From the NCBI RefSeq assembly GCF_001570945.1, contig NZ_BCSQ01000001.1:86080-150079 (forward strand): a stretch of DNA of 64,000 nucleotides, in the 5' to 3' direction. The DNA is from Janibacter anophelis NBRC 107843 (GTDB lineage: Bacteria; Actinomycetota; Actinomycetes; Actinomycetales; Dermatophilaceae). Below are positions 46,397 through 53,928 of the stretch, in pieces; position 1 is the stretch's first letter; every line of letters begins with the position of its first letter. The position numbers were made by a program, and so were the translations under genes. The notes under the pieces are model-generated. The model was not told the origin of the DNA. It worked only from the letters and a program-made list of their open reading frames with translations, and ran no database searches.

Positions 46397-47745
46397 GCGG
46401 TGTGGGCGTCGGCGACCGCCAGCGCCTCGTCGAGGATCGCCAGGCCCTCGCGGACCTCGTCGGGACTCGTCGTCAGGGGCGGCACGACGTGCACGCGGTT
46501 GCCGGCGACCATCGGCCACAGGCCGGACTTCTTGCACGCGGTGGCGACCTCCACCATCGGCGCGGCCTGAGCCCCGGCCGCGTTGAAGGGCACGAGCGGC
46601 TCCCGGGTCTCCCTGTCGCGGACGAGCTCGACCGCCCACATGGCGCCGATCCCGCGGACGTCTCCGACGCTGGGGTGCCGCTCGGCGATCTCGCGCAGGC
46701 CGGGCCCGATGACGTCCTCACCGAGCGCCCGGGCACGGCCGATGATGTCGTCCCGCTCGAAGATGCGCATCGACGCCACCGCCGACGCGCAGGCGAGCGG
46801 ATGCCCTTGGTACGTCAGTCCGCCCGGGTAGGGGCGCTGGCCGAAGGTCTCCCGGATCGCCGCGCTGACGATGACGCCGCCGAGCGGTACGTAGCCGGAG
46901 TTGACCCCCTTCGCGAAGGTGATGAGGTCGGGGGTGACGCCCCAGCGGTCCACCGCGAACCACTCACCCGCGCGCCCGAAGCCGGCCATGACCTCGTCGG
47001 CGATCATGACGATGCCGTGCTCGTCGCAGATCTCGCGGACACCGGCGAGGTAACCGTCCGGCGGGACGAGCACGCCGTTGGTACCGACGATCGTCTCGAG
47101 GACGATCGCGGCGACGTGCTGCGGACCCTCGACGGCGATGACCTCGCGCAGGTGCGCCAGCGCCCGATCGCACTCCTGCGCCTCGCTCTCGGAGTGGAAG
47201 GGCGAGCGGTAGGGGTAGGGGCCGAAGTGGTGGACGACCCCGGAGACGGTCGGTTCGCTCCCCCAGCGTCGTGGCTCGCCCGTCAGGGCCATGGCCGCGG
47301 CGGTGCCGCCGTGGTAGCTGCGGTAGGCCGCGAGCACCTTGTGCCGACCGGTGTGCAGGCGCGCCATGCGGATCGCGTGCTCGTTGGCATCGGCTCCGCC
47401 GTTGGTGAAGAAGACGGAGTCGAGGTCGCCGGGTGCCTTGTCGGCGATCATCGCCGCGGCCTGCGAACGCGTCTCGACGGCGAAACCGGGGGCCATCGTC
47501 GCCATCCGCCCGGCCGCCTCGGCGATCGCCTCGACGAGCTCGGGGTGCTGGTGGCCGAGGTTGACGTTGACCAGCTGGCTGGCGAAGTCGAGGTACTCGC
47601 GACCGGAGTCGTCGGTGAAGCGGCTGCCCCGCGCGGAGACGACCACCGGCGGATCGATGAGGTCCTGGGCGCTCCATGAGTGGAAGACGTGCGCGCGGTC
47701 GAGGCGCTTGGTCTCCTCCGGGTCGAGGCGGGGCAGCAGCTCCAT
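46393..47745 (-). CDS. Class III (omega) aminotransferase
   Basis: 450 residues, PLP fold type I. It shows FFTNGGADANEHAIRMARLHTG, SYHGGTAAAM, the Asp of MIADEVMAGFGRAGEWF and the Schiff-base Lys279 in LITFAKGVNSGYVPLGG. The sequence is closest in style to taurine-pyruvate or beta-alanine-pyruvate aminotransferases, so it probably makes or degrades an omega-amino acid. ATG 47745 overlaps the aldo/keto reductase stop (TGATG); the adjoining GTG at 47748 is an alternative. It is the middle gene of a three-gene operon. Confidence 0.92.
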   Translation of the reverse strand: MELLPRLDPEETKRLDRAHVFHSWSAQDLIDPPVVVSARGSRFTDDSGREYLDFASQLVNVNLGHQHPELVEAIAEAAGRMATMAPGFAVETRSQAAAMIADKAPGDLDSVFFTNGGADANEHAIRMARLHTGRHKVLAAYRSYHGGTAAAMALTGEPRRWGSEPTVSGVVHHFGPYPYRSPFHSESEAQECDRALAHLREVIAVEGPQHVAAIVLETIVGTNGVLVPPDGYLAGVREICDEHGIVMIADEVMAGFGRAGEWFAVDRWGVTPDLITFAKGVNSGYVPLGGVIVSAAIRETFGQRPYPGGLTYQGHPLACASAVASMRIFERDDIIGRARALGEDVIGPGLREIAERHPSVGDVRGIGAMWAVELVRDRETREPLVPFNAAGAQAAPMVEVATACKKSGLWPMVAGNRVHVVPPLTTSPDEVREGLAILDEALAVADAHTA

Positions 47746-48575
47746 CACATCTCCTCGTGGACGTCGGGGTCGGCGCCGAAGAGCCGACCGTCGGGGCGAC
47801 CGAGGGCGGTGATCGCGTCCACCTCGGTCTCGGACAGGTCGAAGCCGAGCACCTCGAGGTTGCCGCGCTGCCGCTCCGGGTCGGCCGACTTGGGCAGCGG
47901 CAGGGACCCCAGGTGCAGGTGCCAGCGCAGGACGATCTGTGCCGGCGTGACGTCATGTGCTCGGGCGGCAGCGATGACCGGCTCGGCGTCGAAGGCCGCG
48001 CCACGCCCGATCGGGCTCCACGCCTGGGTGACGATGCCCCGCTCGGCGTCTGCCGCGCGCTGCTCCACCTGGGGGAAGGCCGGGTGCATCTCGATCTGGT
48101 TGCTCGCCGGTGTCACGCCGGTCGCGGTGATGATCTCGTCGAGGTACCGGGGCGTGAAGTTGCTGACGCCGATGGAGCGGACCAGGCCGGCCTCCTTCGC
48201 CTCGACCAGCCCCTCCCAGGCGCGCACGTACGACTCCTGCGACGGGTTGGGCCAGTGGATGAGCACGCTGTCGAGGTACTCCAGGCCCATGACCTGCAGC
48301 GAGGTCGTGATCGAGTGCTTGGCGCTGCGATGGTCGCGACCGGGCACCTTGGTCTGGACGAAGACGTCGCCGCGGTCGACACCGCTGGCCCGGATCGCCT
48401 CCGCCACCTCCCGCTCGTTGCGGTAGTTGACCGCCGAGTCGATGAGGCGATAGCCGACCTCCAGCGCAGAGGCGATGGCGCGCACGCCGTCGTCCCCGCG
48501 CAGGGGGTAGGTGCCGAAGCCGAGGACCGGGACGGAGACGCCGTCCCCGAGGATGCGGGTGGGGAGCTCAGTCAT
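47745..48575 (-). CDS. Aldo/keto reductase (AKR5-type)
   Basis: 276 residues. The family tetrad is present: Asp in LIDSAVNYRNE with Tyr of NYRNE, Lys in FVQTKVPG and His in LIHWPNP. Further AKR blocks are GVSNFTPRYLDEI, SNQIEMHP and WSPIGRG. NADPH-binding residues follow in the C-terminal part (IPLPKS-type, here LPLPKSADPERQ). It reduces an aldehyde or ketone. It leads the operon with the aminotransferase and acyl-CoA ligase, suggesting a short catabolic chain of aldehyde/amine to acyl-CoA. Confidence 0.93.
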   Translation of the reverse strand: MTELPTRILGDGVSVPVLGFGTYPLRGDDGVRAIASALEVGYRLIDSAVNYRNEREVAEAIRASGVDRGDVFVQTKVPGRDHRSAKHSITTSLQVMGLEYLDSVLIHWPNPSQESYVRAWEGLVEAKEAGLVRSIGVSNFTPRYLDEIITATGVTPASNQIEMHPAFPQVEQRAADAERGIVTQAWSPIGRGAAFDAEPVIAAARAHDVTPAQIVLRWHLHLGSLPLPKSADPERQRGNLEVLGFDLSETEVDAITALGRPDGRLFGADPDVHEEM

Positions 48576-48647
48576 GGCCCCACGCTAACGAAGAGGGCAA
48601 CCCCCGCCACCGGTCGTTCCGCTGGGGCGCCCGCGGCCGACGTGGGT

Positions 48648-48683
48648 GGAGGTGCGAGGCCGTCCGCGGCCGAGCCTCGACAC
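48648..48683 (-). repeat. REP-like element with CGGCCGCGGACGGCC core
   Basis: Minus-strand reading GTGTCGAGGCTCGGCCGCGG then ACGGCCTCGCACCTCC matches the 22037-22080 copy. It sits between the AKR and nitronate monooxygenase-like genes. Confidence 0.75.
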
Positions 48684-48695
48684 CCCTCGACACCC

Positions 48696-49688
48696 TCACT
48701 CACCGATGACGGCGAGCAGCTCCCCCTTCGCCTGCGTGTACTCGGCCTCGAGCCGGTCGACGAGCTCGGCCACGGGGACGACGGAGTCGATGCCGGCGAC
48801 GGACTGGCCGGCGCTCCACACCTCTTTCCACGCCTTGGGCGCGGGGCCGCTCTGCGTGGTCTCCTCGGCGTGCGGGTTGGTCACGTGCCCGAGATCCACC
48901 TTGTCCGGCACCGGCAGGTGGTCGGGGTCGAGGCCGGCGGCGACGATGCTCTCGCGCAGGAAGTTCGCCGGGATCGTGCTGATCGAGGGCGTGTAGACGA
49001 TCTGCTCGGCGCCGGAGCCGACGATCATCTCGCGGTAGGCCTCGGAGACGAGCGACTCCTCCGTCGCGAGGAACCGGGTTCCCATGTACGCCAGGTCGGC
49101 GCCCGCGGCCTGTGCCGCGAGGACGTCGCGGCCGGTCGAGAGGGCGCCGCCGAGGATGAGCGGCCCGTCCCACACGGCGCGCACCTCCGAGATCAGGGCG
49201 AAGGGGTTGAGCCCACCGGCGTGCCCACCGGCCCCGGCGGAGACGAGGATCAGCCCGTCGACGCCGGCATCGGCGGCCTTGCGGGCGAACTTGGCGTTGG
49301 TGACGTCGTGGAAGACGAGCCCGCCGTAGGAGTGGACCGCGTCGACGACCTCCTTGGCCGCGCCGAGGCTCGTGATGACGAGCGGCACCTCGTGCGCGAC
49401 GATCTGCGCGAGGTCGGCCTCGATCCGCTGGTTGGAGCTGTGGACGATGAAGTTCACGCCGTAGGGCGCGGGCTCACGACCCTCGGGGCCGGGCTCGGCG
49501 AGCGCGGTCTCGATCTGCGTCAGCCAGCCGTCGAAGTCCTCCGTGGTGCGCAGGTTGAGCGCGGGGAAGGTCCCGATGACGCCGGCCCGGCAGGCGCCGA
49601 CGACGAGGTCGACACCCGACCCGAGGAACATCGGCGCGGAGATGATCGGCAGGCGCAGGCGGCCCTGGAGCTGCTGAGGCATGGTCAT
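48696..49688 (-). CDS. Nitronate monooxygenase family protein (FMN)
   Basis: 330 residues. It begins LPIISAPMFLGSGVDLVVGACRAGVIGTFPALN, with the flavin-binding block GLILVSAGAGGHAGGLNPFAL (His of the AGGH motif) and PLILGGALSTGRDVLAAQAAGADLAYMGTRFLAT. These match the 2-nitropropane dioxygenase/nitronate monooxygenase fold, which also includes FabK-like enoyl reductases. ATG 49688 gives the family-typical start; a longer frame to 49757 overlaps the SDR region. Confidence 0.9.
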   Translation of the reverse strand: MTMPQQLQGRLRLPIISAPMFLGSGVDLVVGACRAGVIGTFPALNLRTTEDFDGWLTQIETALAEPGPEGREPAPYGVNFIVHSSNQRIEADLAQIVAHEVPLVITSLGAAKEVVDAVHSYGGLVFHDVTNAKFARKAADAGVDGLILVSAGAGGHAGGLNPFALISEVRAVWDGPLILGGALSTGRDVLAAQAAGADLAYMGTRFLATEESLVSEAYREMIVGSGAEQIVYTPSISTIPANFLRESIVAAGLDPDHLPVPDKVDLGHVTNPHAEETTQSGPAPKAWKEVWSAGQSVAGIDSVVPVAELVDRLEAEYTQAKGELLAVIGE

Positions 49689-49746
49689 GGCCCCATCGTG
49701 GCAGGTGAGCGCTGCGCCCCCTTCGCCCGTCCCGGCGTGGTCGTCG

Positions 49747-50601
49747 TCACCCCGCACGCTTGGCGGCGAGGGCCATCGCGCGGCCCATGAGCGACCAGTA
49801 GTGCGAAGGGGTGAGCCGCGCCAGCTTGTCGAGCGCCTTGGCGTCCTTGCCGATGAGCAGCCGGGGGGCGCGGGCGATCGCGGCGTCGACGATCTCCCCG
49901 GCGGCCCGGTCGGCCGGGTAGCTGAGCATCTTGGCGAAGGCGCGCTTGTTGCGCTCGGCCTCCTCAGGGTCGACGCCCTCAGCGACGCGCGCGTTGACCG
50001 CGATGTTGGTCCGGATGCCGCCCGGGTGCACGACGGTCACGCCGACGGGTGCTGCCTCGGCCTCGAGCTCGCTGCGCAGCGACTCGGAGAACCCGCGCAG
50101 GCCGAACTTGCTCGTGCAGTAGGCGCTCTGCCCGGGCGGACCGACGAGCCCGAAGAGGCTGGAGGTGTTGACCACCTGGCCCTGCCCGTTGGCGAGCATG
50201 AGCGGCAGCAGCGCCCGGGTGAACCGGATCGGCGCGAGCAGGTTGATCTCGAGCAGCCAGTCGAAGTCGTCCGCCGAGACCTGCACGAAGCGCCCGCCCA
50301 CCGCCACGCCGGCGTTGTTGAAGAGCATCGTCACGTCTGCGTGATCGGCGGCGATCGCGGCGATCACCTCGTCGGTGGCGGTGCGGTCCGCGAGATCCAC
50401 GACGAAGGGGGTCACCCCCGCCCCCGGCGTCTCGCGCCCGATGTCCGCGACGACCCGGTCCAGGCCCGCGGCGTCCCGGTCGAGCAGGACGAGGTCAGCG
50501 CCACGCCGGGCCAGGCCCTTGGCGATGTGCTCACCCATGCCACCGGCCGCGCCGGTGACGACGGCGGTGCCGCCGGCGACGACCAGCTCGGGACGCCTCA
50601 T
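49747..50601 (-). CDS. SDR family oxidoreductase
   Basis: 284 residues, classical short-chain dehydrogenase. TGxxxGxG appears as VTGAAGGMGEHIAKGL, NNAG as LFNNAGVAVGG, the catalytic Ser at VNTSSLFG and YxxxK as YCTSKFG. ATG 50601 overlaps the stop of the Baeyer-Villiger monooxygenase (ATGA), so the two are coupled. The pairing of an EtaA-like monooxygenase with an SDR recalls mycobacterial mymA-type operons; it probably supplies or removes a ketone/alcohol. Confidence 0.92.
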   Translation of the reverse strand: MRRPELVVAGGTAVVTGAAGGMGEHIAKGLARRGADLVLLDRDAAGLDRVVADIGRETPGAGVTPFVVDLADRTATDEVIAAIAADHADVTMLFNNAGVAVGGRFVQVSADDFDWLLEINLLAPIRFTRALLPLMLANGQGQVVNTSSLFGLVGPPGQSAYCTSKFGLRGFSESLRSELEAEAAPVGVTVVHPGGIRTNIAVNARVAEGVDPEEAERNKRAFAKMLSYPADRAAGEIVDAAIARAPRLLIGKDAKALDKLARLTPSHYWSLMGRAMALAAKRAG

Positions 50602-52214
50602 CGTGCGACCTCGAGCGTCTCGTCGACGAGGTCGCCCGGCGATCCGTCGACATTGCTCGACGTCCCGGGCAGGGGCAGGGAGGCCGGAGCCTGTGCGCCC
50701 TGCGGGAGGGTCGCCCCCTGCGTCCCCTCCGGGATGAAGTGCATGTCGGTCGTGACGTCGGCGCGGCCGAAGGCGATCTTGTCCTTGACGTAGCTCTGCG
50801 GCATCGTCCACGGCGCCCGGTCGCCGACCTTGGGGAAGGCCGAGATGACCCGCTGCACGTATCCGGCGGTCAGGTCCATGATCGGGCCGGCCTGCATGCC
50901 GTCGGGGGCGACGGGGACCGCGACGCCCAGGCCGCGGTCGCGCATGTGCCGCACGAGGCGGGCGACGTAGCGGCTCACGAGGTCGGCGCGCAGGGTCCAC
51001 GACGCGTTGACGTAGCCGACGGTCATCGACACGTTGGGCACGCCGGCGAGCATGAGCCCGCGGTAGGCGAAGGCGCGCTCCATCGCCACCGGCTCACCGT
51101 CGACGGTGAACTCGATGCCGCCGAGGAGCTTGAGCGTCAGACCGGTCGCGGTGACGACGATGTCGGCCTCGACGACGCGACCGTCGGTGAGGCGCACGCC
51201 TTCGGGGACGAAGCGGTCGATGTGACCGGTGACGACGTCGACCCGACCGCGACGGATCGACGCGTAGAGGTCACCGTCGGGCACCGCGCACAGACGCTGG
51301 TCCCACACGTCGTACGGCGGGGTGAAGTGCTCGTCGACGACGTCCTTGGGCAGCTGCTGGCGCAGCACGCCGAGCACGAGCTTGTTGGCCGCGGCCGGCC
51401 GGCGACGGGAGAGCCCGTAGAGGAAGTACTGCATGCCGAGGTTCTTCACCCGGGCCGCGGACTGGACGGCCTGCGGGGAGAGACGCTTGCGCAGGACCTG
51501 GACGAAGGGGTCGACCCCGGGCAGCGCGAAGACGTAGCTCGGCGTGCGCTGCAGCATCGTCACGTGCTGGGCCGTCTCGGCCATCGCGGGCACGACCGTC
51601 ACGGCGGTCGCGCCGGAGCCGATGACGACGACGCGCTTGCCGGCGAAGTCGAGGTCCTCCGGCCAGAACTGCGGGTGCACGATCGTCCCGCGGAAGTCCT
51701 CGCGCCCCTCGAAGCCGGCGTCGTGCGCCTGCTCGTAGTTGTAGTAGCCGCTGCCGAGGTGGACGAAGCGGGCGCGCACCACGCGACGCCCGGTCGGGGT
51801 GTCGACCTCGACGCTCCACTCCTGCTCATCGGTCGACCAGCTCGCGGCGACGGCCCGGTGCCCGGTGTGGATCAGCTCGTCCAGACCGCTCTCGCGGGCG
51901 GTCTCGCGGATGTAGTCGAGGATGTCGCCACCCTCGGCGATCGCCTTGCGCCCCTGCCACGGACGGAAGGGGAAGGAGAGGGTGAACATGTCGGAGTCGG
52001 ACCGCACGCCCGGGTAGCGGAAGAGGTCCCACGTGCCGCCGGTCGTCTCGCGGGCCTCGAGGATCGCCAGCTCGATCCCCGGGTTGGCCTCCCGGATGCG
52101 GTGCGCCGCACCGATGCCGGACAGTCCTGCGCCCACGACGAGCACGTCGACGCTCTCGGGCAGCTCACGGCGAGCGAGGCCTGGCTGCGCGTGGCCCTCG
52201 GGTGCGGTAGTCAT
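50598..52214 (-). CDS. Flavin-containing Baeyer-Villiger monooxygenase (EtaA-like)
   Basis: 538 residues. FAD Rossmann VLVVGAGLSGIGAAHRI (about 25-41), followed by GGTWDLFRYPGVRSDSDM. The BVMO fingerprint region FRGTIVHPQFWPEDLDFAGK departs from the classic FxGxxxHxxxW only slightly. The NADPH Rossmann is VVVIGSGATAVTVVP. These are the hallmarks of EthA/EtaA-type type I BVMOs oxidising ketones. It precedes the coupled SDR and has a GTTACTC-type palindrome 24 bp upstream of its ATG. Confidence 0.92.
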   Translation of the reverse strand: MTTAPEGHAQPGLARRELPESVDVLVVGAGLSGIGAAHRIREANPGIELAILEARETTGGTWDLFRYPGVRSDSDMFTLSFPFRPWQGRKAIAEGGDILDYIRETARESGLDELIHTGHRAVAASWSTDEQEWSVEVDTPTGRRVVRARFVHLGSGYYNYEQAHDAGFEGREDFRGTIVHPQFWPEDLDFAGKRVVVIGSGATAVTVVPAMAETAQHVTMLQRTPSYVFALPGVDPFVQVLRKRLSPQAVQSAARVKNLGMQYFLYGLSRRRPAAANKLVLGVLRQQLPKDVVDEHFTPPYDVWDQRLCAVPDGDLYASIRRGRVDVVTGHIDRFVPEGVRLTDGRVVEADIVVTATGLTLKLLGGIEFTVDGEPVAMERAFAYRGLMLAGVPNVSMTVGYVNASWTLRADLVSRYVARLVRHMRDRGLGVAVPVAPDGMQAGPIMDLTAGYVQRVISAFPKVGDRAPWTMPQSYVKDKIAFGRADVTTDMHFIPEGTQGATLPQGAQAPASLPLPGTSSNVDGSPGDLVDETLEVAR

Positions 52215-52237
52215 CAGCGACCTTCCATCGAACTCAT

Positions 52238-52253
52238 GTTCCTCGCGAGTAAC
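52238..52253. promoter_or_regulatory. Palindromic operator-like site GTTCCTC-GC-GAGTAAC
   Basis: 16-bp palindrome with one mismatch pair, 24 bp upstream of the monooxygenase ATG, matching the site at 6639-6654 before the flavoprotein dehydrogenase. A shared regulator is inferred. Confidence 0.65.
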
Positions 52254-52259
52254 CTACGC

Positions 52260-52474
52260 CACCATCGGCGCGGGAGGACAGACCCCCGTCACTGGATGAC
52301 CGTCGTGCGTTTCGGTGTCACCAGGCCACTCGCTCAATCGGTCTCCGACCTGGGGTGTCGTGACGGTGAGCCGCTCGTCCTGACCCGCAAGAGCGAGTAC
52401 GACGAGCACTTCCTCGCGCTCGGAGTGGCCGCCGATCTGGTCGCTGCATCGCTCTCTGGCTCATGCCCCAGACG
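52260..52474. other. Gap with a short non-terminating frame, no confident gene
   Basis: Between the monooxygenase start and the regulator stop. A plus-strand reading from ATG 52296 gives coding-like sequence (RPLAQSVSDLGCRDGEPLVL, then TRKSEYDEHFLALGVAADLV) but has no stop before running antisense into the regulator gene. It could be a gene remnant or chance reading. Confidence 0.3.
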
Positions 52475-53131
52475 CTACGCGGGTGGAGTGCGCAGGAGAC
52501 AGGCCCCCGGCTCGGCGAAGGGGGTCAGCTCCGCCTCCTCGTCGCCCTCACCCCGGTCGAGGATCCCGTCGACGAGCCCGAGGTGGACCTGGCAGATGAC
52601 GTCCGGGTTGGCGACGGCCAGGTCGAGCAGGGGGCAGGTCGTGAGGCGCACGACGTCGCCGTCGCGTCGCGGCCCGAAACCGAGGTCCGCCAGCGCCGCG
52701 TCGAGACGCTCGTGGGGACCCCCCTTCGTCGTCGGGGCACGCAGGCCCTCACCCCAGGTGCGCCCGATCCGGCGCGCCCGCCCACGCACCTCCGGACCGT
52801 CGCCGCTGGCGAGGAGGTCCGCGGCGAAGGCGCCTGCGAGAGAGCGGTACTCGTCGGTGCGCGCCCCCGGGCGCGGGCCGGCCGCGTACAGGACGGCAGG
52901 GCGCCCACGACCCTCCGCAGGAGCCGTCGACGATTCCACGAGACCGCGCTCGAGCAGCGTCGCCAGGTGCCCGCGCACGGTGTTGTCGTGCGATCCCACC
53001 GCGGTCGCGATCTCCCCGATGCGCAGCGGCCGTCCCGACTCCCGCAGGGCCTCGAGCACCCGCTCGGCCGCGCCGAGGTCACCCGGGTCCGCCGAGGGCG
53101 CGGGTCGTGGGCCGAGGGGATGATTTTTCAC
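52475..53131 (-). CDS. HTH regulator with Cys-rich C-terminal domain (SufR/COG2345-like)
   Basis: 218 residues. A DeoR/ArsR-type winged helix (about 20-75, ALRESGRPLRIGEIATAVGSHDNTVRGHL) precedes a ligand domain ending LTTCPLLDLAVANPDVICQVHLGLVDGIL, where spaced Cys residues and CPxxxLA...PxxxCxxHxGL match the Fe-S-binding SufR-like group; a further Cys lies near the end. GTG 53131 is probably leaderless (-10 TACATT seven bases upstream). Divergent from the nirK module, it is the obvious candidate regulator, perhaps NO- or Fe-S-responsive; that is inference. Confidence 0.85.
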   Translation of the reverse strand: MKNHPLGPRPAPSADPGDLGAAERVLEALRESGRPLRIGEIATAVGSHDNTVRGHLATLLERGLVESSTAPAEGRGRPAVLYAAGPRPGARTDEYRSLAGAFAADLLASGDGPEVRGRARRIGRTWGEGLRAPTTKGGPHERLDAALADLGFGPRRDGDVVRLTTCPLLDLAVANPDVICQVHLGLVDGILDRGEGDEEAELTPFAEPGACLLRTPPA

Positions 53132-53137
53132 GGGATC

Positions 53138-53152
53138 CAATGTAGTAAATTG
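53138..53152. promoter_or_regulatory. Divergent promoter/operator CAAT-N7-ATTG
   Basis: CAATGTAGTAAATTG has inverted CAAT/ATTG ends and contains the probable -10 of the leaderless regulator gene in one direction and TAGTAA in the other. It lies between the regulator and the DUF2249-hemerythrin-nirK operon. Confidence 0.5.
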
Positions 53153-53199
53153 TCGGGTGCGAGGACAACGAGCCCGCACCACCGTCGAAGGGACCCATC

Positions 53200-53460
53200 A
53201 TGACGCAGACCAACCTCCCGCTGGCCGAGGAGATCCCCTCGCTCGACGTCCGTCCGGTCCCGCGCTCTATCCGGCACGCGACGGTCATCGGCGCCCTCTC
53301 GGCGATCCGCCCGGGGCGCTCGCTCGACCTCGTCGCCCCGCACGACCCGCAGCCGCTGCTGCGCCAGGTCGAGGGACTGGAGCCGGGAGTCTGGTCCGTC
53401 GAGTACCTCGTGCCGGGCCCCGACGCCTGGACCCTGCGCCTGACCCGCGCCGAGTCCTGA
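53200..53460 (+). CDS. DUF2249 domain-containing protein
   Basis: 86 residues: EIPSLDVRPVPRSIRHATVI then LVAPHDPQPLLRQVEGLEPG and WSVEYLVPGPDAW, the HDPxPLLxQ pattern of DUF2249. Members sit beside hemerythrins, nitrite/NO genes and cytochromes across bacteria and are suspected to act in redox or nitrogen-oxide metabolism. First gene of the nirK operon; the hemerythrin gene starts 6 bp downstream. Confidence 0.9.
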   Translation: MTQTNLPLAEEIPSLDVRPVPRSIRHATVIGALSAIRPGRSLDLVAPHDPQPLLRQVEGLEPGVWSVEYLVPGPDAWTLRLTRAES

Positions 53461-53466
53461 CCGACC

Positions 53467-53928
53467 GTGTGCTCCTACTGCGGGTGCCAGTCGATCGACG
53501 TCATCGGACGCTTCACCGCTGAGCACGAGGAGATCATCAACGCCACCGGCATGCTGCGCCGCGCGGCGCAGGCCGGGTGCACCGATGAGGTCGCCGAGCT
53601 CGTCGACGAGGTCGCCGGACTGCTCACCCCGCACACCGACGCCGAGGAGGTCGGCCTGTTCACCGTGCTGCGGCGCGACGAGGACTTCACCGAGTACGTC
53701 GACGCGCTGTGCGGCGAGCACGTCACCCTCGACGAGCTGCTGGAGCGCATCCGCGCCGGAGAGAGCGACCTGGCCGATCGCTTCTACAAGGAGCTGCGTT
53801 CGCACATCGAGCGTGAGGAGGACGGCCTCTTCCCCGCCTCGCTCACGACCCTGCGCGGCGACGACTGGACCGAGGTCGACGAGCTGACCGCCGCGGCCTC
53901 CCCTACCTCACCCCTCGCGTCCCCGTGA
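53467..53928 (+). CDS. Hemerythrin (HHE) domain protein
   Basis: 153 residues. The N-terminus MCSYCGCQ has a Cys-x2-Cys-x-Cys, a feature shared by actinobacterial relatives. The hemerythrin domain follows with iron-ligand-type residues: HEEIINATGML, THTDAEEVGLF-like PHTDAEEVGLFT, EHVTLDELL and HIEREEDGLFP. It should bind O2 or NO at a di-iron site or act in iron-sulfur repair. GTG start; stop overlaps the nirK ATG-type start (GTGA at 53925). Sits between DUF2249 and nirK. Confidence 0.92.
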   Translation: MCSYCGCQSIDVIGRFTAEHEEIINATGMLRRAAQAGCTDEVAELVDEVAGLLTPHTDAEEVGLFTVLRRDEDFTEYVDALCGEHVTLDELLERIRAGESDLADRFYKELRSHIEREEDGLFPASLTTLRGDDWTEVDELTAAASPTSPLASP

